Assembly (NCBI GenBank): GCA_009921765.1
Contig: RFXC01000054.1
Location: 1 to 20,519 of the forward strand
Source of the DNA: Betaproteobacteria bacterium
GTDB lineage: Bacteria; Pseudomonadota; Gammaproteobacteria; Burkholderiales; Burkholderiaceae
DNA: 20,519 bases
Direction: 5' to 3'
Below, in pieces: positions 7,482 to 14,226 of the stretch. The notes below the pieces were generated by a model. The model worked only from the letters and a program-made list of their open reading frames with translations. It was not told the DNA's origin and made no database searches. The first letter of the stretch is position 1; each line of letters begins with the position of its first letter. Position numbers and translations under genes: made by a program.

Positions 7482-7505
7482 ACCGTCCCTTCACCCCTGA
7501 CCCGC

Positions 7506-8381
7506 ATGACCGATTTCATCCAGCTGCTCTTCAGCGGCATGGCCACGGGCTGCATTTATGCGCTCGCTGCGCTGGGCTTCACGCTGCTCTGGCAGGCCTC
7601 GGGCACCATCAATTTCGCCCAGGGCGAGTTCGTGATGCTGCCAGCCTTCTCCATGGTGGTCATGCTGCACGCCGGCGTACCGCTCTGGATCGCATTTCTC
7701 GCCAGTTGCGCCGTGTCGGTGCTGGTGCAGGGCTGGGCTTTCAAGCGCGGTCTGGTCGACCCACTGTTTCGATACGGCATCATGCCGATCGTTGTCGCCA
7801 CCATCGGTTTGTCGATTGCGATGAGAAACCTGGTGCGCGCAGGCTACAGCGCCGAGCCACAGCCGTTTCCGCAGGTATTCCCCGACAAGGTGTATGAAAT
7901 CGCTGGCGTGACCGTGTCCGGCAGCGATATCGGCACCTTCGTTTTTGCGCTCCTCCTGGTGTTTGCGGTTCAGGCCTACTTGTCTCGTACCGTCACCGGT
8001 CGCGCCATGCAGGCGGTCGCCCAGAATGCGGAGAGCGCCACGGTCCTGGGCATCAACGTGCCGCGCATGATTTTCTATACCTTCGCCATCAACGCCGTGC
8101 TGGCGGCAGCGGCGGCGCTCCTGGTCACGCCCACTTACCTCGCCAAGTTCGACATGGGAGAGGGGCTTGGCACCAAGGCATTTTTTGCTGCCATCATCGG
8201 CGGCTTCAACAACTCGCGAGGCGCCCTGCTGGGCGGGCTGATCGTCGGCGCCTGCGAGAATCTTGCCGCCGCCTACATCTCACCCGCCTACAAGGACGCG
8301 GTCGCGCTTATCCTGTTCATGGTGGTGATCCTGTTCAAGCCGCAGGGCCTGCTGGGTACCCGCGAGGAGCGCAAGGTATGA
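7506..8381 (+). CDS. livH: LIV-type ABC transporter permease, LivH family
   Basis: A 291-aa integral membrane protein. It begins with the family-typical LLFSGMATGCIYALAALGFTLLW and has INFAQGEFVML in the second helix region. The EAA-like cytoplasmic loop includes TGRAMQAVAQNAESATVLGINV, and GLGTKAFFAAIIGGFNNSRGALLGG precedes the last helices. Known: LivH pairs with LivM to form the translocation channel in the inner membrane. The ATG at 7506 fits the family start, yet no Shine-Dalgarno is visible; upstream is C-rich sequence after two hairpins. The stop overlaps livM (ATGA). The symbol denotes subfamily only; substrate is not established. Confidence 0.95.
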   Translation: MTDFIQLLFSGMATGCIYALAALGFTLLWQASGTINFAQGEFVMLPAFSMVVMLHAGVPLWIAFLASCAVSVLVQGWAFKRGLVDPLFRYGIMPIVVATIGLSIAMRNLVRAGYSAEPQPFPQVFPDKVYEIAGVTVSGSDIGTFVFALLLVFAVQAYLSRTVTGRAMQAVAQNAESATVLGINVPRMIFYTFAINAVLAAAAALLVTPTYLAKFDMGEGLGTKAFFAAIIGGFNNSRGALLGGLIVGACENLAAAYISPAYKDAVALILFMVVILFKPQGLLGTREERKV

Positions 8382-9370
8382 CGCGCCTCAATGGGTTGAT
8401 CGGGATCGTGGTGCTCGCGTTGTTCCTGGTGGTGCCCAACTTTCTGAAGAACTACGGCATTCACCTGTTCACCACCTGGCTGGTGTTCATTATTGCCACC
8501 ATGGGCCTGAACCTGACAGTGGGCTACGCCGGGCAGAAGTCGCTGGGCCACGCCGCTTTTTTCGGCATCGGGGCCTACACGGTTGCGATTCTTCTGAAGG
8601 CCGGGGTCAGCTTCTGGGTCGGGCTTCCGCTTGGCGCCCTCATCTGTTTTTGCACAGGGCTGGTGGTGGGCTTTCCGGCGCTCCGCGTGCAAACCATCTA
8701 CCTGGCGTTTGCCACGCTCGGCTTCAACACCGCCATCTGGCTGGTCATGCGCAATGAGGAGTGGCTCACAGGCGGCAACTTCGGCATCAACAATATTGCC
8801 CGTCCGTCGATCGGAACGCTGAGCCTGGACGGGAACCTCGCCTACTACTTCTTTGTGCTGGTGGTCACACTGATCCTCGCGGCCCTGCTCGCCGCCCTCC
8901 TCCGCTCTCCCTGGGGAAAAGCCTTTACCGCGCTCCGCGACAACCCGATCCGGGCCGAAAGTCTGGGTATCGACACGCGCGGCTACACGCTCCTCAGCTT
9001 TGCAATCGGCGCAGCCTACGCAGGCATTGCAGGGGGCCTGTATGCCTCGCAGGTTCAGTTCATTGATCCTGCGCTCTTTACCGTCCACGCTTCGATCATG
9101 ATGTACCTCATGGTGGTGGTGGGTGGCCCGGGCTATTTCCTGGGGCCGGTGCTGGGCTCGGCCGTGGGCGTGGTGCTGCCCGAGTGGCTGCGCTTTGCAC
9201 AGGGCTGGTATCTGTTTGTGTTTGGCGCGTCGGTGGTGCTTCTCATGATCTGGCTGCCCGATGGGTTGTTGTCGATTCCCGACCGGTTGCGGGCGCGACG
9301 CGAGGCCCGCGAGGCCTCAGCTGCCCGGGCGACTGCGGCTGCACCTGTGGGCAAGGGGGCGCGAGCATGA
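8378..9370 (+). CDS. livM: LIV-type ABC transporter permease, LivM family
   Basis: A 330-aa membrane protein with multiple hydrophobic helices. LivM-family blocks are LTVGYAGQKSLGHAAFFGIGAY, TLGFNTAIWLVMRN with the following TGG-x-FGI segment, and the cytoplasmic coupling loop SPWGKAFTALRDNPIRAESLGID. GGPGYFLGPVLGS and a basic C-terminal tail (DRLRARREAREASAARA) follow. It forms the second half of the permease with LivH. Start and stop overlap its neighbours by 4 bp (ATGA at both ends), indicating tight translational coupling with livH and livG. Confidence 0.95.
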   Translation: MTRLNGLIGIVVLALFLVVPNFLKNYGIHLFTTWLVFIIATMGLNLTVGYAGQKSLGHAAFFGIGAYTVAILLKAGVSFWVGLPLGALICFCTGLVVGFPALRVQTIYLAFATLGFNTAIWLVMRNEEWLTGGNFGINNIARPSIGTLSLDGNLAYYFFVLVVTLILAALLAALLRSPWGKAFTALRDNPIRAESLGIDTRGYTLLSFAIGAAYAGIAGGLYASQVQFIDPALFTVHASIMMYLMVVVGGPGYFLGPVLGSAVGVVLPEWLRFAQGWYLFVFGASVVLLMIWLPDGLLSIPDRLRARREAREASAARATAAAPVGKGARA

Positions 9371-10143
9371 CGCCCGCCCGCACCGCCGCAGGCGAAGCAA
9401 CAGCGCCTTTGCTGCAAGTCACCGACATTCGCAAGCACTACGGTGCGATCCGGGCCGTGGATGGTGTGTCGTTCGAGGTTCATCCCGGCGAGATTTTCGG
9501 TGTGATTGGACCCAACGGTTCAGGCAAGACCACGCTCTTCAACAGCATGCTGGGCCAGATCACGCCCGACAGCGGCCGGATCCAATTGAAGGGCGAAGAC
9601 GTCACCCGGCTTGGCCCGCTTGAACTCAGCCGCCGCGGTGTGGGCCGAACCTTCCAGACGCTGCAGGTCTTTGGGCGGATGACAGTACGCGACAATCTGA
9701 TCGTGGCGGCACAGGAACACCAGGGCTCGATGTTTTCGCGCATGTTCGCCCCCTCGGATTCAGGCCTGGGGGCACGAGCCGACGCGCTCATCGATCAGTT
9801 CCGGATCCGCCACGTGGCCGACCGCAAGGCGGGCGAACTCAGCTACGGCCAGCAGAAGCTGGTCGACATCGCCATGGCTTTCATGAGCGCGCCTGATCTG
9901 GTGCTGCTCGACGAGCCCTGCGCGGGCGTGAACCCTTCGCTGGTGGGCGGTATCAGCCGGCTTCTGAAGGAATTGAACCGGGACCGTCGGGGCAGTTTCG
10001 TGGTGATCGAGCACAACATGGATTTTGTGATGGACCTTTGCCACCGAATCATGGTGATGGTCGAAGGGTCCGTGCTCGCTGTGGGCACCCCCGAGGAAAT
10101 CCGATCGAACCGCGCCGTGCTGGATGCCTACCTGGGCAACTGA
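9367..10143 (+). CDS. livG: LIV-type ABC transporter ATP-binding protein, LivG family
   Basis: A 258-aa ABC ATPase. Walker A is GPNGSGKT (48-55). The signature is LSYGQQ (158-163), the LSYGQ variant usual in LivG. Walker B and the catalytic Glu are LVLLDEP (Glu183), and the switch His is in VVIEHNMDFVM (His216). The family-specific GVGRTFQ block at 91-97 is also present. It energises transport with LivF at the cytoplasmic face. The true start is the ATG at 9367, overlapping livM; the same frame is open further upstream, but that would lie wholly inside livM. The sequence before the ABC core (residues 1-14) is slightly extended. Confidence 0.95.
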   Translation: MTPARTAAGEATAPLLQVTDIRKHYGAIRAVDGVSFEVHPGEIFGVIGPNGSGKTTLFNSMLGQITPDSGRIQLKGEDVTRLGPLELSRRGVGRTFQTLQVFGRMTVRDNLIVAAQEHQGSMFSRMFAPSDSGLGARADALIDQFRIRHVADRKAGELSYGQQKLVDIAMAFMSAPDLVLLDEPCAGVNPSLVGGISRLLKELNRDRRGSFVVIEHNMDFVMDLCHRIMVMVEGSVLAVGTPEEIRSNRAVLDAYLGN

Positions 10144-10182
10144 CTGCACCTCACGCCCACCAGCAGGCCACCGAGACCCGCC

Positions 10183-10944
10183 GTGACCAACCCCCGAAAC
10201 CCGACCGACGCCCCTTACTGCATCGAGTTTCATGACGTGGTGGCGGGGTACAAGGACTTCATGATCCTGAACAACCTGTCGTTTTCGGTTCGGGCGGGCA
10301 GCATCACGCTTCTCATCGGGCCAAACGGTGCAGGCAAATCCACTGTACTGAAAACCCTTTTCGGGCTCCTGAAACCGCGCCAGGGAAGCATCCGGCTCGA
10401 CGGCCGCGACATCACTGGCACCGCGCCGTCCGAGCTTCTGGCCCAGGGCATTGCATTCGTCCCGCAGGGCCGCAACCTGTTCGGCAAGCTCACGGTTTAC
10501 GAAAACCTCGAATTGGGCGGCATAACACTCGGCATGAAGACCGCGCGCGAGCGCATTCCCGAGGTGCTGGCGCTTTTCCCCAGGGTGCGTGAGCGTCTGC
10601 ATTCGCGCGCTGCCTCGCTATCGGGCGGCGAACAGAAGCAGCTCGAGGTCGGTCGGGCACTGCTGCTGCGCCCGCGGGTCTTGCTGATCGACGAGCCCTC
10701 GATCGGACTATCGCCGATCGTGGTGCAGGATGTGTTCAAGCTCCTGCGCAAGCTCGCTGACCAGGGTACGACGGTGCTGATGGTGGAGCAGAACGTGAAA
10801 AGCGCGCTGCGTTATTCCGACGACGCCATTGCGCTCGAATCCGGCCGACTGGTGCTCCATAAGCCGGCCGAGGCCGTTCTCGCCGATCCTGATATGGAGC
10901 GACTGTTTCTGGGTGGCGCTCACCTGGGAGACGCTGCTCATTGA
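10183..10944 (+). CDS. livF: LIV-type ABC transporter ATP-binding protein, LivF family
   Basis: A 253-aa ABC ATPase starting at GTG 10183. Walker A is GPNGAGKS (46-53), the Q-loop region is AFVPQGRNLFGKLTVYENLE, the signature is LSGGEQKQLEVGRALLLRP (146-164), and Walker B is VLLIDEP (Asp170, Glu171). The switch region is MVEQNVKSAL, the Gln/Asn form common in LivF. It partners LivG. The GTG lies 39 nt after the livG stop with no strong Shine-Dalgarno. The 3' end overlaps by 7 bp the stop of a minus-strand amidohydrolase gene, so the two transcription units converge with no room for a separate terminator. Confidence 0.94.
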   Translation: MTNPRNPTDAPYCIEFHDVVAGYKDFMILNNLSFSVRAGSITLLIGPNGAGKSTVLKTLFGLLKPRQGSIRLDGRDITGTAPSELLAQGIAFVPQGRNLFGKLTVYENLELGGITLGMKTARERIPEVLALFPRVRERLHSRAASLSGGEQKQLEVGRALLLRPRVLLIDEPSIGLSPIVVQDVFKLLRKLADQGTTVLMVEQNVKSALRYSDDAIALESGRLVLHKPAEAVLADPDMERLFLGGAHLGDAAH

Positions 10945-11759
10945 GCACCGATCGTTGCCGCGAGCAGCGAGGCGGCGCCTTCGGTTCGAATCCGCCGCGC
11001 TAGCGATTCACTGCCCGCCCAGCGGGCGAGCGCTTCGAAGCAGTCATGATGTGTGACGTCCGACTCATGCTGGGTGTGCGGCCAGTCGCTCGCCCAGATG
11101 AGGCGCTGCGGGCCAAAGGCAGCAAGGAGGCGCGCAAGCAGCGCAGGGGCGAGCACCTCACCGCGCGCCACACCACCGGTTCGATAGGCCGCAGACACCT
11201 TCACCCAGACGCGACCGGTGGCCGAGGAGTCAAGCAAGGCTCGAAAGCCTGGGTCATCCACCCCTCGCTCCGGGTCGGGCCGACCGAAGTGATCGATACA
11301 GACGCGCGCACCCGAGGCGAGGAGCGGTGCCAGCAACCCCGGCAGATCGACCGCCTTCCGATGAATCTCGACATGCCAGTTGCGGCGGGCCACGCGCGCA
11401 AGGAACGCCGGCCACGGGGCAGTCGACAGGTCGGGGAGGGAAAGCCCCTCCAGGTTCAACCGGACGCCCACTGCCCCCTGCGCCGCAAGTGAATCGAGCG
11501 CGGCATCGGTGATGTCCGGATTCACGACCACCACGGCACGCAGGCGCTCGGGATAGCGCGCCACCGCCGCGAGCATGTACCCGTTGTCGGTGCCCAGAAA
11601 ACTGGGCTGGGTAAGCAGGCCCCCTGCAAGTTGCGCGGCATCGAGGTGGGCGACGAACTGCTCGGCGGTTGCCGCGTAGCTCGGTGTGTAACGACGAGGC
11701 GTCACGAACGGCAGGTCAGGCGCAAAGACATGCGCGTGCCCGTCAACCTCACCAATCAT
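10938..11759 (-). CDS. Amidohydrolase-2 family metal-dependent hydrolase (2-pyrone-4,6-dicarboxylate lactonase-like)
   Basis: A 273-aa TIM-barrel hydrolase. An HxH metal motif sits at the N-terminus (VDGHAHVF; His8, His10). It also has NWHVEIHRK (His133), VCIDHFGRPD (His157) and LIWASDWPHTQHE (Asp225, His228). These match the amidohydrolase-2 group that includes 2-pyrone-4,6-dicarboxylate lactonase and related lactonases or decarboxylases. Known members open lactone rings or cleave carboxyl groups in aromatic degradation. The exact substrate cannot be assigned. Its ATG overlaps the stop of the upstream Bug gene (ATGA), so binding protein and hydrolase are translationally coupled. Its 3' end overlaps the convergent livF gene. 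Confidence 0.9.
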   Translation of the reverse strand: MIGEVDGHAHVFAPDLPFVTPRRYTPSYAATAEQFVAHLDAAQLAGGLLTQPSFLGTDNGYMLAAVARYPERLRAVVVVNPDITDAALDSLAAQGAVGVRLNLEGLSLPDLSTAPWPAFLARVARRNWHVEIHRKAVDLPGLLAPLLASGARVCIDHFGRPDPERGVDDPGFRALLDSSATGRVWVKVSAAYRTGGVARGEVLAPALLARLLAAFGPQRLIWASDWPHTQHESDVTHHDCFEALARWAGSESLARRIRTEGAASLLAATIGAQ

Positions 11760-12784
11760 TGCGGCGCCAGCTTGAGCGAGCGCGCGACGGCGCCGAGCGC
11801 ATCGTATTCGCTGCGCAGCATGGATCGCAGCGCATCACCCTTCAGGATCATGATCTGCTCTCCCGCATCCTCGCAGTAGCGGCGCGTGGCAGGCGTGCCC
11901 ATCGCCGACTCGAACGCCTGCTCGATGTTGGACAACACGGCTGCCGGCGTTCCCTTGGGCGCCAGGATGGCGCGCCACAACATGGTCTGCTCACCCGCGA
12001 TCCCCAGATCGCGAAGCCCCAGCGCGTCGGGCATTGCCGCCGAGCGGTCCGCCGCACTCGACAGCAGGCAACGCGCCTTGCCCGACTTCACCGCCGACAT
12101 CACCGGAGGGATCGAACCCACATAGATCGAGACATGGCCGCCGAGAAAATTGGTGAGCGTTTCGCCTGCTCCCTTGAACGGGACATCGCGCACCTGCACA
12201 CCGAGCGCGCGAAAGATACGCGCTGCCGCCAGGTGACCGGTGCCGCCCAGACCATCATTGCCGTAGGTATAGCGATCGGGGTTTCGGCGCAGCTCCTCGA
12301 TGAAGGCCCGCCCGTCGCGCGCCGGAAAATCCGCCAGTACGCAGAACACATAGGGCGCCTGCGACAACTGGATCACAGGTACATAATCATCGACTGTATA
12401 GCTTGCCTTCATGGAGTGAGGTGACGCGGTGAGCGGGCTGCTCCATACCCCCGCAAGCGTGAGTCCATCAGGCCGGGCATTGACCACCTGCCCCACTCCG
12501 ATCGTGCCACCTGCGCCCCCCACGTTGGCGACGATGACCGGGTTCTTCAGAAACGGCTCGGCCTCCTTGCCGACGAGGCGGAAGAACACATCGGTGCCGC
12601 CTCCCACCGGTGCCGGGACCACCACCCGGGTGACCGGCTGCGCAAGCGCAACCGACATCGCGAGTGAGGCGGCGAGCCACATTGCCGCCTGAATGCCCAA
12701 CCGCATGGCGCGCCTCACGGATGCGCCCGCCCGCTGGCCCCCCGAAAACGCCGCACGGGCGGCCGATGCAAATGAATCAGACAT
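11756..12784 (-). CDS. Bug/TctC-family periplasmic solute-binding protein with extended leader
   Basis: A 342-aa Bug protein. Recognisable blocks are VVVPAPVGGGTDVFFRLVG, NPVIVANVGGAGGTIGVGQV, the TYGNDGLGGTGHLAAARI segment, VRDVPFKGAGETLTNFLGGHVSIYVG and LAPKGTPAAVLSNIEQAF. The start at 12784 has an excellent Shine-Dalgarno (AAGGAG, 7-nt spacing). The protein therefore begins with a 26-residue polar and basic stretch before a more usual signal peptide that starts near Met27 (MRLGIQAAMWLAASLAMSVALA, probable cleavage near 48). A twin arginine lies at 24-25 but does not fit a good Tat consensus. It is an orphan without TctAB and sits between an SDR and an amidohydrolase in one minus-strand operon. 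Confidence 0.94.
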   Translation of the reverse strand: MSDSFASAARAAFSGGQRAGASVRRAMRLGIQAAMWLAASLAMSVALAQPVTRVVVPAPVGGGTDVFFRLVGKEAEPFLKNPVIVANVGGAGGTIGVGQVVNARPDGLTLAGVWSSPLTASPHSMKASYTVDDYVPVIQLSQAPYVFCVLADFPARDGRAFIEELRRNPDRYTYGNDGLGGTGHLAAARIFRALGVQVRDVPFKGAGETLTNFLGGHVSIYVGSIPPVMSAVKSGKARCLLSSAADRSAAMPDALGLRDLGIAGEQTMLWRAILAPKGTPAAVLSNIEQAFESAMGTPATRRYCEDAGEQIMILKGDALRSMLRSEYDALGAVARSLKLAPQ

Positions 12785-12813
12785 GGGATGGCTCCTTATT
12801 GAACATCACGAAG

Positions 12814-13695
12814 TCAGGATGGGTCGCCCTCGCCCGCCGCATCGAGCGCACGGGTAGCTTCCCTGAACCAGTTGGGCTTGGGCACCGTCCAGCCCTCGCC
12901 CCAAAGCGGTCCGCCGCCGCTCACCTCGAGCGTCTCGCCCGTGATGAAGCCACCGGCGGGGCCGCCCACGAAGAGCGCTGCTTCGGCAATCTGCCAGGGT
13001 GTGCCGGCCTCGCGCATGGGGTTCGCGTTCCGATACAACGCGCGGACTTCAGGCCGATACACCGACCAGCCCGCCGACACGATCACGCCGGGCGCAATGC
13101 AGTTGACGCGGATGCCAAGAGGCGCCCACTCCACCGCCACCGCTTCGCTGAAGGCCACCACACCCGCGCGCGCCGCCACGGTGTGCGCCACCCCATGGAG
13201 CCCACGTGGGGACACCACGATATTGACCAGGCTGCCTCCACGCCCCGCATCCCGCCAGCGCTGCGCTGCGCACTGCATTACGTTGAAGCTGCCCGTGAGA
13301 TTGGTGTCAACCACCGCCTTCCAGCCCTTCTCGACAATATCGATTGCCGGGGACGGATACTGGCCACCCGCGCTCTGGACCACCAGATCAGGAAGCGCCC
13401 GCTGTGCCAGCTGATCAAACAGCGACTCGACGGACGCACGGTCACGGATATCGACCGGCACGCCGGCAGCGCACAAACCGCGCTCACCCATCGCCTTCAC
13501 CACTGCCTGCAGCTTCTCCGGCTTTCGGCCCGCAACGACCACCTGCGCGCCCAGTCTCGCAGCCAGCCACGCACAGGCCGCACCGATACTGCCTCCGCCC
13601 CCCACCACCAGCACGGTTCGGCCGGCAAACGAATCGGCGGCGAGATTGGGGCGCTGCTCAGCGGGGTCTTCGAGGTGATCGATCGGATCGAGCAA
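12814..13695 (-). CDS. SDR-family oxidoreductase, peroxisomal trans-2-enoyl-CoA reductase (PECR)-like
   Basis: With the start chosen here (TTG at 13695) the product is 293 aa. The Rossmann glycine motif is VVGGGGSIGAA (30-40), followed by VVVAGRK, VQSAGG (107-111) and NIVVSPRGLHGVAHTVAARAG (158-178). Then come VEWAPLGIRVNCIAPGVI and the tail FITGETLEVSGGGPLWGEGW. The block with His171 and Arg176 takes the place of the usual Tyr-xxx-Lys, as in the PECR/dienoyl-CoA-reductase branch (human PECR recalled as HSGAARAG). Role (inferred): NADPH-linked reduction of an enoyl-CoA or similar substrate. Start choice: AGGGGG precedes TTG 13695 by 5 nt. Alternatives are ATG 13773 and TTG 13800, but the added residues look non-conserved and neither has a Shine-Dalgarno. 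First gene of the SDR-Bug-amidohydrolase operon, with a 29-nt gap to Bug. Confidence 0.88.
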   Translation of the reverse strand: MLDPIDHLEDPAEQRPNLAADSFAGRTVLVVGGGGSIGAACAWLAARLGAQVVVAGRKPEKLQAVVKAMGERGLCAAGVPVDIRDRASVESLFDQLAQRALPDLVVQSAGGQYPSPAIDIVEKGWKAVVDTNLTGSFNVMQCAAQRWRDAGRGGSLVNIVVSPRGLHGVAHTVAARAGVVAFSEAVAVEWAPLGIRVNCIAPGVIVSAGWSVYRPEVRALYRNANPMREAGTPWQIAEAALFVGGPAGGFITGETLEVSGGGPLWGEGWTVPKPNWFREATRALDAAGEGDPS

Positions 13696-13941
13696 GGTCG
13701 CCCCCTGTTCGGGTCGCAGGCCGATCTGCGGCCTCGGAAAACAATCGCCCGACCGGTTCGATGTCGGATGCATCGAGCGCAGCGCTGCGCAAACCGGCAA
13801 TGGTCGATGAAGCGTGGGTCAACGATAGCCTCCGTCAGCCAATGGCATGGCGATTGGTGATCTTACCCTTTGCATTCAGAATGGCGGCTCGATCAAACCA
13901 CGCGGTCAGCCGCGCGCTGCCGTCCCTGCCTGGAGCCCTAC
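13696..13941. promoter_or_regulatory. Divergent intergenic region between SDR and cupin genes
   Basis: About 246 bp containing the presumed promoters of two opposite operons. On the plus strand TTGGTG (13854-13859) and CAGAAT (13877-13882) are separated by 17 bp, a weak sigma70-like pair. GGAG within TGGAG (13931-13935) is the cupin Shine-Dalgarno. No operator-like palindrome stands out. The left part could instead be coding if the SDR uses an upstream start. Confidence 0.3.
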
Positions 13942-14226
13942 ATGAATCAGCAAACGCTTGAGCAATTCACGGCCTCAATGCTGGGCCGCGGCTACGATGA
14001 GGTCCTGGTCCGCGAATGGGGGCCTGACCACATTGCCCCCGAGCACGAGCACCCCTTCGACACCGACGCGCTGGTGGTGCAAGGAGAGTTCTGGTTGACC
14101 GTGGGCGACTCCACCCGCCACCTGCGGGCAGGTGACAGTTTTCAGCTGGGCCGAGGCATCCGGCACGCCGAAAAATACGGCAGTGAAGGGGCCACTTTCT
14201 GGGCGGCGCGACGCAACCCGCGTTGA
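13942..14226 (+). CDS. Small single-domain cupin protein
   Basis: A 94-aa protein with one cupin beta-barrel. Motif 1 is IAPEHEHPFDTDALVVQGEFWL, with putative metal ligands His35 and His37. Motif 2 is LRAGDSFQLGRGIRHAEKYG, with His75. Known: such stand-alone cupins are diverse; some bind metal or act as small-molecule sensors or isomerases, so no function is assigned. The start has TGGAG 6 nt upstream. The stop overlaps the TTG start of the pentahaem cytochrome gene (TTGA), so the cytochrome is probably translated by coupling to this cupin. Confidence 0.85.
   Translation: MNQQTLEQFTASMLGRGYDEVLVREWGPDHIAPEHEHPFDTDALVVQGEFWLTVGDSTRHLRAGDSFQLGRGIRHAEKYGSEGATFWAARRNPR

Noticed and set aside
12664..13860. 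Plus-strand open frame of about 398 codons opposite the SDR gene
   Set aside because: The translation is rich in Arg, His and Pro without motifs, and it lies antisense to a clear Rossmann-fold enzyme.
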